Shown: positions 36,460-45,936 of the stretch, piece by piece | Numbering within the stretch: position 1 is the first letter of the stretch | Layout: each line of letters starts with the position of its first letter | DNA from: DASZHJ01 sp963735465 | GTDB taxonomy: Bacteria > Pseudomonadota > Alphaproteobacteria > ATCC43930 > CGMCC-115725 | Direction of reading: 5' to 3' | DNA: 64,000 nt | Assembly: GCA_963735465.1 (NCBI GenBank) | Contig: CAVTLA010000001.1 | Coordinates: 1,860,001 to 1,924,000, forward strand | The notes under the pieces: model-generated | The model's database searches: none | What the model was told of the DNA's origin: nothing | What the model saw: only the letters and a program-made list of their open reading frames with translations | Program-made: the position numbers and the translations under genes

Positions 36460-37680
36460 TCAGGCATTGGGGCCCGCCACCAGGCCTTTGTCGTGGAGCT
36501 CGCCAACTTCGCGCGCGCTGAGCTTGAGCACGCCCAGCAGGATTTCGTCCGTATGCTCGCCGAGGTCAGGGGCGCGCGCCGCCGGCTGGCGCGGCGAGGC
36601 GCTGAAGTCGAGGGGACTGCCGGGCGCGAGATAGCGGCCGATGCCGGGCTGCTCGACCTCGGAGAACAGCGGGTTCGCCGTCGAGCAGCGGGGATCGCCG
36701 CGCACCATCTCGTGGAAGGTCTGGTAGGGCCCCCAGCAGACGCCGGCGCCTTCCAGCGCCGCCGACGCCTCCTCGAAGCTGCGCGCGCCGAACCAGCGAT
36801 CGAGGATCGCGGTGATCGCCGCCCTGCCCTCGTAGCGATCGCCCTCTTTCGCGAAGTCGAGATCGAGGGCGCGAGCCGCCAGATCGAATTTCTCGGCGAG
36901 GCCGGTCGCCTTCTTCAGCGTCTCCCACTGGCCCCGGGTGATCGCCACCGCCATGAGGCGCCGGCCGTCCTTGGTGGCGAAATCGCGGCCATAGGCACCG
37001 AAGACGTCGTTGCCGTAATGCGGCCGGTGCGCATCGTTCACCTGGACGTCGGCGATATAGCCGAGATTCCCCGCCGCGGCGAAGGCGACATCCGACAGCG
37101 CGATGCGCACGAACTGCCCGGCGCCGGTGAGGCGCCGGTGCCGCTCGGCGGCGATCAAGCCCAGCGCCGCGCTCTGCCCGGTCGCCAGATCCCAGGCCGG
37201 CACCACGTTGTTGACGGGACCTGCCACGTCGGTGGGGCCGGTGAGATAGGTGAATCCCGCCGCCGCGTTCACCGTGTAGTCGAGGGCGGTGCGGCCAGTG
37301 GGATCGCCGACCACGTTCACCATCACCAGATCGGCCCGCCGCTTGCGCAGCGCCTCGTAGTCGAGCCAGCCCGTCGCCGGAAAATTGGTGAGGAAGAGAC
37401 CGGCGCCCTCGCCCGGCGCGGTGATGAGGGCGCTGGCGAGCTCGCGGCCTTCGGGTTTGCCGATGTCGATGCGGATCGAGCGCTTGCCCTTGTTGAGGCC
37501 CACCCAGTAAAGACTTTTGCCGTCCTTGGTGACGGGCCAGCGCTGGCTGTCGAGGCCGCCGCCCAGGGGATCGATGCGGATCACCTCGGCGCCGAGCTGC
37601 GCCAGCGCCAGGCCGGCGGAGGGACCGGCGATGAAGGCGCCGCTCTCGACGACACGGAGGCCGGCGAGGATCCGGTTCAT
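36460..37680 (-). CDS. mct: Class III CoA-transferase, 2-methylfumaryl-CoA isomerase (Mct)-like
   Basis: 406 residues. Family III CoA-transferase with catalytic Asp in VVPAWDLATGQ. Several blocks agree with Chloroflexus mesaconyl-C1-CoA:C4-CoA transferase as I remember it: GGGLDSQRWPVTKDG, GLNKGKRSIRIDI, DYTVNAAAGFTYLTGP, CSTANPLFSEVEQPGIGRY, PGSPLDFSA and LGEHTDEILL. That enzyme moves CoA within mesaconyl-CoA from C1 to C4. A Meh-like hydratase gene lies 10 bases upstream, in the same direction, which strongly supports the call. An ordinary formyl-CoA-type transferase is the alternative. Confidence 0.75.
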   Translation of the reverse strand: MNRILAGLRVVESGAFIAGPSAGLALAQLGAEVIRIDPLGGGLDSQRWPVTKDGKSLYWVGLNKGKRSIRIDIGKPEGRELASALITAPGEGAGLFLTNFPATGWLDYEALRKRRADLVMVNVVGDPTGRTALDYTVNAAAGFTYLTGPTDVAGPVNNVVPAWDLATGQSAALGLIAAERHRRLTGAGQFVRIALSDVAFAAAGNLGYIADVQVNDAHRPHYGNDVFGAYGRDFATKDGRRLMAVAITRGQWETLKKATGLAEKFDLAARALDLDFAKEGDRYEGRAAITAILDRWFGARSFEEASAALEGAGVCWGPYQTFHEMVRGDPRCSTANPLFSEVEQPGIGRYLAPGSPLDFSASPRQPAARAPDLGEHTDEILLGVLKLSAREVGELHDKGLVAGPNA

Positions 37681-37690
37681 GGACCCGCGC

Positions 37691-38553
37691 TCATGGTGCC
37701 AGCACCACGTCCGCGGTCATGGCGGCGACGCCTTCGGCGGTGGCGGCGGCGAGGCGCACGGTCTTTCCGTCTGCCGCCGGCCAGCCGCGCACCGTGAAAT
37801 GCTGCCGGCGAGAACAGCGGGCGGCGGGCGCGGAAGGTGAATTCGGCGACCCGCGCCCGCGGTTGCTCCCGGCGCACGAGGTCGAGAAGCAGCGTCGCGA
37901 TCAGCGGCCCGTGCACGATGAGGCCGGGATAACCCTCGACCTGCGTCACGTAGGGATGATCGTAGTGGATGCGGTGACCGTTGAAGGTGAGCGCGGAATA
38001 GCGGAACAGCATGACGGGATCGGGGGCGATCGTCCGCTGCCACGGTGCCGCCTCGAGGGGCACCGGCGCGAGTGGCGCCATCGCCGCTGCGGCCCGCCTC
38101 CTCGCGATAGACCAGGTCCTGGAACTCCTCCAGGGCGAGCCCCTCGGCGCCGGCGAAGCCGTGGCGGATGGTGACGAAGACGAGATCGCCGCTCTTCCCC
38201 TGCTTGCCCTCGACGCTCATGATCTCGGAGGTGCGCGTCACCGTATCGCCGATTTTCAGCACGCGGTGAAAGACCAGCCGGCCGCCGGCGAACATCCGCC
38301 GCGGCAGCGGTATCGGCGGCAGGAAATCGCCGCGCCGGGGATGGCCGTCCTCGCCCACCTCGCCGGGACGCACGGCAGTCAGGAAATAGAGGCGATGCCA
38401 GTTCGGCGGCACCGCGTCGCCGACCTTATAGGGTGGGTCGTCGCGATCGATGGTGGCCGCCAGCAGCGTCGCCGGCACCGGCGTGATCGTATCGGTCACC
38501 GCCTGGGTGCGGCCGACCCATTCCTGGAAATGCGCGAGCTGCGCCTGGTCCAT
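37691..38553 (-). CDS. meh: Mesaconyl-C4-CoA hydratase (Meh)-like MaoC protein, two frame shifts
   Basis: About 286 residues after correcting one extra base near 38085 and one near 37802. N-terminal MaoC-like hot dog domain (WHRLYFLTAVRPGEVGEDGHP, PPIPLPRRMFAGGRLVFHR), then a second with YSALTFNGHRIHYDHPYVTQVEGYPGLIVHGPLIATLL, which carries the hydratase Asp/His pair (NGHRIHYDHPY). Double hot-dog dehydratases of this type include Meh, which hydrates mesaconyl-C4-CoA to citramalyl-CoA. Stop lies 10 bases from the Mct start. Confidence 0.72.
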
Positions 38554-38635
38554 GGCTGCGTTCCTTCGTGGAGGTTCCTCTCTCGCACGAAGACGCGGGC
38601 CGGCGCAAGGCGCCCGGCTTCCCGCTCAGAGCGAG

Positions 38636-38668
38636 CACCCCGCGGTCGCATGGCGCGGCCGCGGGGTG
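38636..38668 (-). terminator. Hairpin after the phosphatase gene
   Basis: Perfect 10-base stem CACCCCGCGG / CCGCGGGGTG with a 13-base loop, five bases past the phosphatase stop. No uridine run, so it is either a Rho-assisted or transcript-protecting hairpin. Confidence 0.5.
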
Positions 38669-38673
38669 TCCTC

Positions 38674-40437
38674 TCAATCTTCCGGTGACGCGGCTAAGCG
38701 ATCCGCACGGATCACCGATGTCGTGACGTCAGTGATTGTCGGCGAAGTCGCCGCCGACAATCTTGCCGGGGTGGCGTCGAGAATGAGACGCCCGTGCCGG
38801 GCATGGTCGTCGAAGTCGAACATGTTGTTGATCCGCCCGGCGACGCGATCGAAGGAGCCCTGGCCTGCCGGCAACGGCGCCGGATCGATGAAGCCGAGGT
38901 TCCAGTTCTCCTCGATGAAGCGCAGGCTCGAGGACTGATCGGTCGTGGTGTGATCGACGAAGTTCTCCTTCGCCCAGGGAGAGATCACCAGGAGAGGCAG
39001 CCGCGGGCCGTAGCCGCAACGGGACGCGATGGAGCCCGCGCCGGGCGCGCCGCAGATGCCCGAGGTGGGGATGCTGCCGGGGCTCGCCGGAGTGGTCGAG
39101 GTGGAGAGGGGCAGGGACGGCACCAGGGAATCGTTGCCGCCAGTTGCCGACGCATTGACCAGCGGGCCGGTGACGTGATCGTACCAGCCGTCGGAGTCGT
39201 CATAGCTGATGATGACCGCCGTCTCGTCCCAGTCCGGCGACTGCTGCAGGGCGTTGATCACCTGCACGACAAAGGTCTGCTCCGACAGCGGGTCGGAGTT
39301 GCCGGGATGGCCGTCCTGATAGGCGGGCGCCTTGAGGTAGGAAACCGCCGGCAGGTGGTGAGCGTTGAGCGCCGCGAAGAAGTCCGACATGTCGTAGTTG
39401 TGGTTCGCCTGATCGGTCTTGCCGATCATGGCGACCGAGCTCGGCCGCAGGTGATGCGGGTTCCGCGTGCTGACGTAGTACATGAACGGCGCATGATGCG
39501 ACGAGTAATCGGTCACCGCCACGTGAATGTCGGCGTTGCTGGGGTTGCCGTTCGCCGCCGTCGGGTTCGGCACACCGGGATGGCCGGTATGGGAAGAGCC
39601 GCAGACCGCCGGTGTCGTGGACGTCGCCGCCACGGTCGGAGCGAAGCCGCCCTGGAACCAGCCCCAGGTGACGCCCTTGGCGTTGAGGAGATCGCCGACG
39701 TTCTTGCCGGTCAATTGCCCCGTGGTGGACGTATTGACGGTGCCGCCTTTGTCGGCGCCGCAATCGTCCAGGGCCGCATCGAGATCACCGCTGACAGAGA
39801 GACCGGTTCCCTGCTGGACGGTACCTTTGAAGGTAATCTCGCCGCCGGTCTGGCCCGCGATCAGGTTGAGCGCGCCGGGCGTCGACGGCCCGAACATCGT
39901 GTCGAAGGAGTTGTCGCTCATGGCGTAGTGCTGGGCATAGTTCCAGAGCGCCGTCACGGTGTTGCCGTCGAAGTAGCCCATCACGGTCGAGCCATCGGGT
40001 CGGCAGCCGATGCCGGTCTTGCCCGTCGCCTGGACGAACAGGTTCATGAGCCCGCCGTTCACGGCTTTCTGCTCGTCGGTGTAGCCGTGATCCATGTCGC
40101 AGCTGAAAGCCTCGGTGCGGTCGAGGCGGAACGGCTGGCGCAGATTCGGATTGCTGGTGAGGAGGCCGTCGTCGAGGCCGTTCACCGCGGGCGTATCGTC
40201 ACGGCCGGTGAAGCGGGGCTGGCCGCTCGGATTGGTCGCCGTGGGATATGTGGCGAAGTAGTGATCGAAGCTGATGTTCTCCTGGAAGATGATCACCACG
40301 TGCTTGATCGGCGTCGTGGTGGGTGGATCCGCCAGCGCGATGCCGGGCGCGATGGCGCCGGCTGATAGGATGGTGCCGGCCGCCAGCGCGCCGAGAATGC
40401 GCTGCCACCGGGTGCCTTGCCTGAGTTTGCTCTTCAT
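38674..40437 (-). CDS. Secreted acid phosphatase/phospholipase C family protein
   Basis: 587 residues with a Sec signal peptide (ILGALAAGTILSAGAIAPGIALA). The phosphoesterase family marks are HVVIIFQENISFDHYFATYP at the start of the mature protein, YAMSDNSFDTMFGPSTPGALNL and AVIISYDDSDGWYDHVTGP carrying metal-binding aspartates, and RLPLLVISPWAKENFVDHT. Similar to AcpA of Francisella and to non-haemolytic phospholipase C. Likely scavenges phosphate from organic esters outside the inner membrane. AGGAGAG lies before the ATG. Confidence 0.87.
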   Translation of the reverse strand: MKSKLRQGTRWQRILGALAAGTILSAGAIAPGIALADPPTTTPIKHVVIIFQENISFDHYFATYPTATNPSGQPRFTGRDDTPAVNGLDDGLLTSNPNLRQPFRLDRTEAFSCDMDHGYTDEQKAVNGGLMNLFVQATGKTGIGCRPDGSTVMGYFDGNTVTALWNYAQHYAMSDNSFDTMFGPSTPGALNLIAGQTGGEITFKGTVQQGTGLSVSGDLDAALDDCGADKGGTVNTSTTGQLTGKNVGDLLNAKGVTWGWFQGGFAPTVAATSTTPAVCGSSHTGHPGVPNPTAANGNPSNADIHVAVTDYSSHHAPFMYYVSTRNPHHLRPSSVAMIGKTDQANHNYDMSDFFAALNAHHLPAVSYLKAPAYQDGHPGNSDPLSEQTFVVQVINALQQSPDWDETAVIISYDDSDGWYDHVTGPLVNASATGGNDSLVPSLPLSTSTTPASPGSIPTSGICGAPGAGSIASRCGYGPRLPLLVISPWAKENFVDHTTTDQSSSLRFIEENWNLGFIDPAPLPAGQGSFDRVAGRINNMFDFDDHARHGRLILDATPARLSAATSPTITDVTTSVIRADRLAASPED

Positions 40438-40815
40438 ACCCCTCTCCTTTGGAATGTTTCATCGCGCGGGCTCGGAGCTTTCCGCCAGAAGCGGGCAAAG
40501 GTGGATGGCCTGCTTGGACCGCTCATTTCCCCTCCCCCGCGCGCAAAAAATCCCCGCGGTGGACGAACGAGATTCGCCACCGGCATGCCCCCTGCAGCAA
40601 TGCGCTGAATCGCGATTGGTGCGTGCGGGCCGGAGTCTAGAAATTTGCTGTTACGCTAATTTTTCGGATTTGTGCCAAAGCGCGCTTTGTCATTCACGAT
40701 CTCGCGCAAATGGCAGCCCTGCGCTCAAATGATCGGCAGAGTTCCGTCACAAAATCGAAAAGCTCCGGCGGCTAAATCTGTGCGCGTCGGATCCGACCGC
40801 ATTCAAGGTTCCTCC
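40438..40815. other. 378-base intergenic region between divergent genes
   Basis: Contains no recognised gene. The stretch 40630-40700 is locally AT-rich (TTTGCTGTTACGCTAATTTT region) and probably carries promoters for the iron-uptake side. No Fur box of the GATAATGATAAT type is evident; no Pho box (CTGTCAT repeats) that I would defend. Confidence 0.4.
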
Positions 40816-41649
40816 ATGTCAAAATCCACCGCGTTCTCGGCCGCCGCGCCACGGCGAAACTCACCGACGAGGCGCCGACTCGCCGCCGCCGTCACGGCAG
40901 CGCTGGCGTCGGGCATCGCGACAACCGCCCACGCCGACGCCCTCGAGGACGCGGCGGCCCAATATCGTCCTTATATGGTCAAGGACATCGGCCAGTCGCT
41001 CGCCGGCGCCAAGGCCCTGCGCGAGCGGATCGCGGCCAAGGATCTCGCCGGCGCCCAGAAGGCATGGATTGCAGCCCGGGTGGGCTGGGAGCGCTCGGAG
41101 GTCTTCACCAGCGGCTTCGTGCCCGACCTCGACGAGAAGATCGATGCGTGGCCCAACGCCCTCACCGGCTTTCACGCCATCGAGGCGAAGCTCTTCGGCG
41201 CCAAGGACGTCGGCGTTCAGGAGCAGGTCGATGCGCTGGTCTTCTACCTCTCGGACCTCGATGTGAAGGTCCACGACACGCCCTTCAATCCCCAGGGCCT
41301 GCTGAATGGGATTGCGCGGCTCGGCTACGAGGTCGGCGAGAACAAGTCCGACGGCGGCGAATCCCCGTTCAGCGGCACCTCTCTCGACGACATGCGCTAC
41401 AACGCCTACGGCATTCAATCCGCTTACCAGACCATCTTCTCGGCGTCGCTCGCCACGAACGATCCCGCCCTCGACTCCGCCGCACAGGCGCAGATCGCGG
41501 AGATGAAGACGCTGCTGGACGCGCCCGATCTCAAGAGCCTCGATCAGGACCGGCTCCGCACCGTGAGCGAGCAACTGGTGGTGACCCTCCAGACCGCCGC
41601 ACCGAAGCTCGGCCTGCGCAAGCCGACGATGGAAGAAATCGCGCAATGA
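40816..41649 (+). CDS. EfeM/EfeO-type periplasmic iron-binding protein (M75 imelysin family)
   Basis: 277 residues with signal peptide (RRLAAAVTAALASGIATTAHA, cleavage after AHA). The M75 motif HxxE is at His120-Glu123 in TGFHAIEAKLFG, and two four-helix bundle halves follow. No N-terminal cupredoxin domain, so EfeM rather than EfeO type. EfeM proteins capture ferrous/ferric iron for the EfeU permease; EfeU and EfeB are absent here. The gene overlaps the di-haem peroxidase by four bases (ATGA). Confidence 0.83.
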   Translation: MSKSTAFSAAAPRRNSPTRRRLAAAVTAALASGIATTAHADALEDAAAQYRPYMVKDIGQSLAGAKALRERIAAKDLAGAQKAWIAARVGWERSEVFTSGFVPDLDEKIDAWPNALTGFHAIEAKLFGAKDVGVQEQVDALVFYLSDLDVKVHDTPFNPQGLLNGIARLGYEVGENKSDGGESPFSGTSLDDMRYNAYGIQSAYQTIFSASLATNDPALDSAAQAQIAEMKTLLDAPDLKSLDQDRLRTVSEQLVVTLQTAAPKLGLRKPTMEEIAQ

Positions 41650-43035
41650 GGTTGCGGGCGACGCGGCGTGGCGCGGTGATTGCCGTCGCCGCGGCTCTGC
41701 TGTCGATCTCATCCATCCTCGGCGCGCGCTCTTTCCCCATCAGCACCGACCAGTCAGTCCTGCCGCCGGGCACCGAGCTCTACCAGGACGGGCCCGAGCA
41801 GCCGCGGGAGCTCTTCAAGTCGGACGCGATCGGCGGCCGCCGATCCTATCTGGTGGACCTCGGCGACATGGCCTTCAGCTCGCCGGGCATCCTCGGCGGT
41901 GCCGCCCGGCAGGCCGGCATGAGCTGCAATACTTGCCACCTCAACGGCACCACGAATTCGAAGCTCTTCGTGCCCGGCCTTTCCACCCGTCCCGGCAATT
42001 TCGACACCACGGGGCATCTCTTCAACGCGAAGGCCGACAACGGCATGCTGGATCCCGTCACCATCCCGAGCCTGCGCGGCGCCCGCTTTCTGGCACCCTA
42101 CGGCCACGACGGCCGGATGGCATCGCTTCGCGACTTCGTGCACAACGTCGTGGTCAACGAATTCGCGGGGCCGGAACCCTCGCCGGAGATCCTCGACGCC
42201 CTCGTGGCCTATATCCAGGACATCGATTTCCTGCCCAATCCGCGCCTCGCGCCCGGCGCGCATCTCGCCTCGACCGCCAGCGACGTCGAGCGCCGGGGCG
42301 AGGCGCTCTTCGCCAAACCCTTCCCCCACGATCCCGGCCTGAGTTGCGCCGCCTGCCACACACCGACAGGCGCCTTCGTCGATCACCAGCAGCACAACGT
42401 CGGGTCCGGCGGTCTCTTCAAGACGCCGACGCTCCTCAACGCCGATTTCAACGCGCCCTATTTCCACGACGGCCGCTACGACACCTACGACGAGGTGGTG
42501 GCGCATTTCGATCGCGTCTACGGGCTTGGACTATCCCAGGAGGACCGCTCGGACCTCGTCGCCTATCTCACCGCCGTCGGCGACGGCGAGCGCGCCGTCG
42601 AGCCCGTGAGCATCGACGCGCAGCTCCTGGAGATCTCGCATTTCGTCGGCGTCGCTCGACACCGCGATCCCCGCCCACAATCTCGAAGTCATCTCCCTCA
42701 CCGTCGATACCGTCGGCGGCGAGCTCCGGGAGTGCACGGAGGATTTCCCCGACCGCAAGGACACCTCGGTCAGCGGCGGCAGGGCGGAGCGGGCGAAGGC
42801 GCGGGCGGCGCTCAAGGAGCTGGTCCTGGCGCTGCGCCGGGTCGATGCCGCGGCGTCCTTGGGGAAATTCGACGAGGCCGCCGAGGCCTTCGCGGACTAT
42901 CGCGGGATGATCGCGGACGCGACGCCGCTGCTGAAAGCGGCGGAGCCATGGTCGCTGTTCAACCCGGCGGTCCGCACCGCCCACTTCGCCGCCATGCAGG
43001 CGCTCTTCCAGACCGCGACCAAGTCGCCGCCCTGA
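41646..43035 (+). CDS. Di-haem cytochrome c peroxidase/MauG family protein, one frame shift
   Basis: About 462 residues with a signal peptide (AVIAVAAALLSISSILGARS). Haem-attachment sites CNTCH at residues 94-98 and CAACH at 234-238, with the surroundings of the bacterial di-haem peroxidase family (FKTPTLLNADFNAPYFHDGRYDT). An extra base near 42650 shifts the last 125 residues, which form a helical C-terminal extension not usual in CcpA, possibly resembling an imelysin-type bundle. Coupled to the EfeM-like gene, it may take the place of the DyP peroxidase EfeB in oxidising iron. It stops six bases from a convergent gene. Confidence 0.82.
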
Positions 43036-43041
43036 GCCGCC

Positions 43042-44415
43042 CTATTCCGCCGCCGGCCGCGCTTCGCTCGCGATCGTGCCGGCAAAGCGGCGCTCCATCT
43101 CGCGCCGGATCCGCACGGGCTCGCTCGTCTCGTCCGCCGCCACGTCGGACCAGCGCACGATGCCGCCGGCCTTGATCGGCCGCGTCAGCTTCACCTTGTG
43201 GGCGAGCCCGATCGGCAGGCCGCCCGCCGCCAGCGAGGCCTGCGCCGGCATCAGCTTACCCCAGACCGTGAAGCCGCCCTCGCCGTCCAGCATCTCGCCC
43301 GCCTTGAGGTCGCGCTTCGCGGTCGCCACCACGTCGCCGCGGAAATCCTTGGCAGCGCCGGTGGGTTCTCGGCGCAGCGCCGCCGAGGCCACGGAGATGC
43401 CGAGCTCGAGACCGATGAGGTGATAGGGACGATAGAGCGCGGCATAGCGCCCGCTGGGATCGGTCATCATGCCGTATTCGGCGAAGCAGCGCTTCACGTA
43501 ATCGCTGGGCGCCTCGAAGACGACATAGACGCCCCAGCGGAGATCGCGGAACACGGGCCGGCCGTCGCGCTCCAGGGACGAGATCACTTCGACCTGTCCC
43601 TTGTGCGCGAGGAGGCCGCCGTCGCTCGCGGGCTTCAGCAGCCGTGGCAAGTCATCGACGCCGCAGGGCGGAAAGGCCAGACCCTCCGCCGCCGGCGTGA
43701 GACCGGTGGCATTCGCCACCGCCGCCATCTCGATCCCGGATTTGGTGCCATCGAGGAAGGAATTGAACATCTGCGGGTTCATGCCGCCGAGCTTCGCCTG
43801 CTCCGGCGTCAGGCCGTAGTGGCCCCAGACGGTCTCCGGCGTGGAGGCGTGATAGGCGGGCAGGTACTTCGTGCCCTTGCCAGCCGCTACCACCTCGAAG
43901 CCGGAGGCGCGGGCCCAATCCACCTGCTCGGCGATGAGAGCGGGCTGATCTCCGTACGCCATGGAATAGACGACGCCCGCCCGCGCCGCGCGCTCGGCGA
44001 GGAGCGGCCCCACCAGCACGTCCGCCTCCACGTTCACCATCACGATGTGCTTGCCGTGCTCGATGGCGAGAAGCGCGTGGCGGATGCCGGCGGCGGGAAC
44101 GCCGGTTGCATCGATCACCACCTCTATCCGTGGCGAGGCGATCATCGCCTCGGCGTCGTCGCCGATAAAGGTGGTGCCGGATGCCATAGCCTGGTCGAGG
44201 TTCGGCGCCGCGATCCTCTCCGCCGGCCAGCCAACATGAGCCATCGCGTCCCGGGCGCGCGCGGGCGCCAGATCCACTACCGCCGCCAGATGCAGGCCCG
44301 GCGTGCGGTGGGCCTGGGCCAGGAACATGCTGCCGAACTTGCCGGCGCCGATCAGGCCGACGCGGACCGGATTGCCGGACTGCGCGCGTTCCAGCAGCAA
44401 GCGATGGAGATTCAT
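43042..44415 (-). CDS. NAD(P)-dependent homoserine-dehydrogenase-like oxidoreductase with C-terminal SAF domain
   Basis: 457 residues. N-terminal Rossmann fold (RVGLIGAGKFGSMFLAQ, residues 18-34), VVIDATGVPAAGIRHALLAI and a second-domain region GKGTKYLPAYHASTPETVWGHYG. The last 80 residues (DLKAGEMLDGEGGFTVWGKL, then SLAAGGLPIGLAHKVKL) form a SAF/antifreeze-like domain as in sugar-acid dehydratases. Proteins with this architecture act on sugar acid or polyol derivatives; the substrate here is unknown. Conserved in rhizobia-like genomes. Confidence 0.78.
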   Translation of the reverse strand: MNLHRLLLERAQSGNPVRVGLIGAGKFGSMFLAQAHRTPGLHLAAVVDLAPARARDAMAHVGWPAERIAAPNLDQAMASGTTFIGDDAEAMIASPRIEVVIDATGVPAAGIRHALLAIEHGKHIVMVNVEADVLVGPLLAERAARAGVVYSMAYGDQPALIAEQVDWARASGFEVVAAGKGTKYLPAYHASTPETVWGHYGLTPEQAKLGGMNPQMFNSFLDGTKSGIEMAAVANATGLTPAAEGLAFPPCGVDDLPRLLKPASDGGLLAHKGQVEVISSLERDGRPVFRDLRWGVYVVFEAPSDYVKRCFAEYGMMTDPSGRYAALYRPYHLIGLELGISVASAALRREPTGAAKDFRGDVVATAKRDLKAGEMLDGEGGFTVWGKLMPAQASLAAGGLPIGLAHKVKLTRPIKAGGIVRWSDVAADETSEPVRIRREMERRFAGTIASEARPAAE

Positions 44416-44602
44416 CTCGTGTGCTCCCTTTTACCGGACGCGACCTTTACCATGATCCGGCAGCCCGATCCCGTGGGCTATCAACTCGGCGCCGTGGTCG
44501 GGTAGTCTGGGTCGGAACAGGCCCGATGTCGACATCAGCCGCCACCCCACCCCTGCCCCACCGGGTGCCATTCTTGCGCCCGGCGCGCCGCGTGGCTCGC
44601 CC

Positions 44603-45925
44603 ATGAGGCGATGGATCGCCGCCGTCCTGCTGCCGGTGCTTATCGCCATCGTGGCGCTGGCCGGCAAGGTCGCGGCGCTGCCGCCGGTGGACGAGGCGGC
44701 ACTCGTCGGCATGGATCTTTTTCAGCGCCTGGCGCCGCGGCCCGCTCCCGATCCGCCGGTGCTGATCGTCGACATCGACGCCCGCAGCCTCCGGGACGTC
44801 GGCCGCTGGCCGTGGCCCCGCAGCCTTCTCGCGACCCTCACCGACAAGCTGGCGGCGGCGGACGCGTCGGTCGTGGGATTCGATCTCATCTTCCCAGAGC
44901 CGGACGGCACCTCGCGCCAGCGCCTGCTGCCGCTGCTCTATGGCGACAAGTCGCCGCCGGAGATCGCACGGCCCGTCGAAGGCACCGATCACGACAAGGT
45001 TTTCGCCGACGCCATCAGGCGGGCGCCCGTGGTTCTCGCGAGCCAGCCCAACGCTCCCGGCGGCATCGACAAGGCCATGGTCAAGGCCGCCTTCGCCTTC
45101 GCCGGCGATGACCCGCTGCGGCTGGTGCCGACTTTTTCCGGAGCGGTGGCGAGCCTGCCGGAGCTGGAGATCGCCGCCGCCGGCATCGGCAGCATCGACG
45201 AGGACACCGACCACGACGGCGTCGTCCGCCGCATGCGCCTGGTGGAGCGGGTGAGCGGCGGGCCCTATCCGAGCTTCGTCGCGGAGATCCTGCGCGTCGG
45301 CCTCGGCGCCCGGAATTACATCGGCCGTTCGGTGGCGCCCGGCGGCATGACCGGGCTCCGCACCGCCGGCGGCCTCACGGCGATCAAGATCGGGCCCCTG
45401 GTCATTCCCACCGACGAGCGCGGACGGATGTGGATCGCCTACCGGCCCGTCGATCGCGATCGCTGGATCTCCGCCGCGGACGTGCTGGCGGGCAAGTTCG
45501 ATGCGGGCGATATCAAGGACCGCATCGTGCTGGTGGGCTCGAGCGTTCCCGGCCTCAGCGACCCGCGCGCGACGCCGATGGGCACCAGCATTCCCGGTGT
45601 GGAAATCCACGCCCAGGCGATCGACCAGGCGGTGCAGGAATGGTTCCTGGTGCGGCCGGATTGGGGGCTGGACGCCGAGCTCCTGTTCATCGCGATCTCG
45701 ACGCTCGGCATCGCGCTGGTACTGCTGCGCTATGGCGCGCTCAAAGCCGGCATTCTCACGGGCTATGCGCTGGCCTTTGCCTGGGGACTTTCCTGGTGGG
45801 CCTTCCGCGCCGCCGATCTTCTCGTCGATCCCGTCTATCCCAGCCTCGTCATCCTGCTGGTCTACACCAGCGCGACCGCGCTGACCTACGCTTGGGCGGG
45901 ACGCCGCCCCGCGCCCGCCGCCTGA
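44603..45925 (+). CDS. CHASE2-domain membrane protein without output domain
   Basis: 440 residues. An N-terminal membrane helix (residues 4-25), a periplasmic CHASE2 sensor domain (about 35-335) with PVLIVDIDARSLRDVGRWPWPR, VVGFDLIFPEPD, GSIDEDTDHDGVVRRMRLV and VLVGSSVPGLSDPRATPM, then three closely spaced membrane helices (about 350-425). CHASE2 normally precedes adenylate cyclase, kinase or GGDEF modules; here the protein ends about 10 residues after the last helix. The next gene begins 11 bases later in the same direction, so this is not a truncated long gene by position. Signal partner unknown. Confidence 0.83.
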   Translation: MRRWIAAVLLPVLIAIVALAGKVAALPPVDEAALVGMDLFQRLAPRPAPDPPVLIVDIDARSLRDVGRWPWPRSLLATLTDKLAAADASVVGFDLIFPEPDGTSRQRLLPLLYGDKSPPEIARPVEGTDHDKVFADAIRRAPVVLASQPNAPGGIDKAMVKAAFAFAGDDPLRLVPTFSGAVASLPELEIAAAGIGSIDEDTDHDGVVRRMRLVERVSGGPYPSFVAEILRVGLGARNYIGRSVAPGGMTGLRTAGGLTAIKIGPLVIPTDERGRMWIAYRPVDRDRWISAADVLAGKFDAGDIKDRIVLVGSSVPGLSDPRATPMGTSIPGVEIHAQAIDQAVQEWFLVRPDWGLDAELLFIAISTLGIALVLLRYGALKAGILTGYALAFAWGLSWWAFRAADLLVDPVYPSLVILLVYTSATALTYAWAGRRPAPAA

Positions 45926-45936
45926 CAGGCCGGGCG

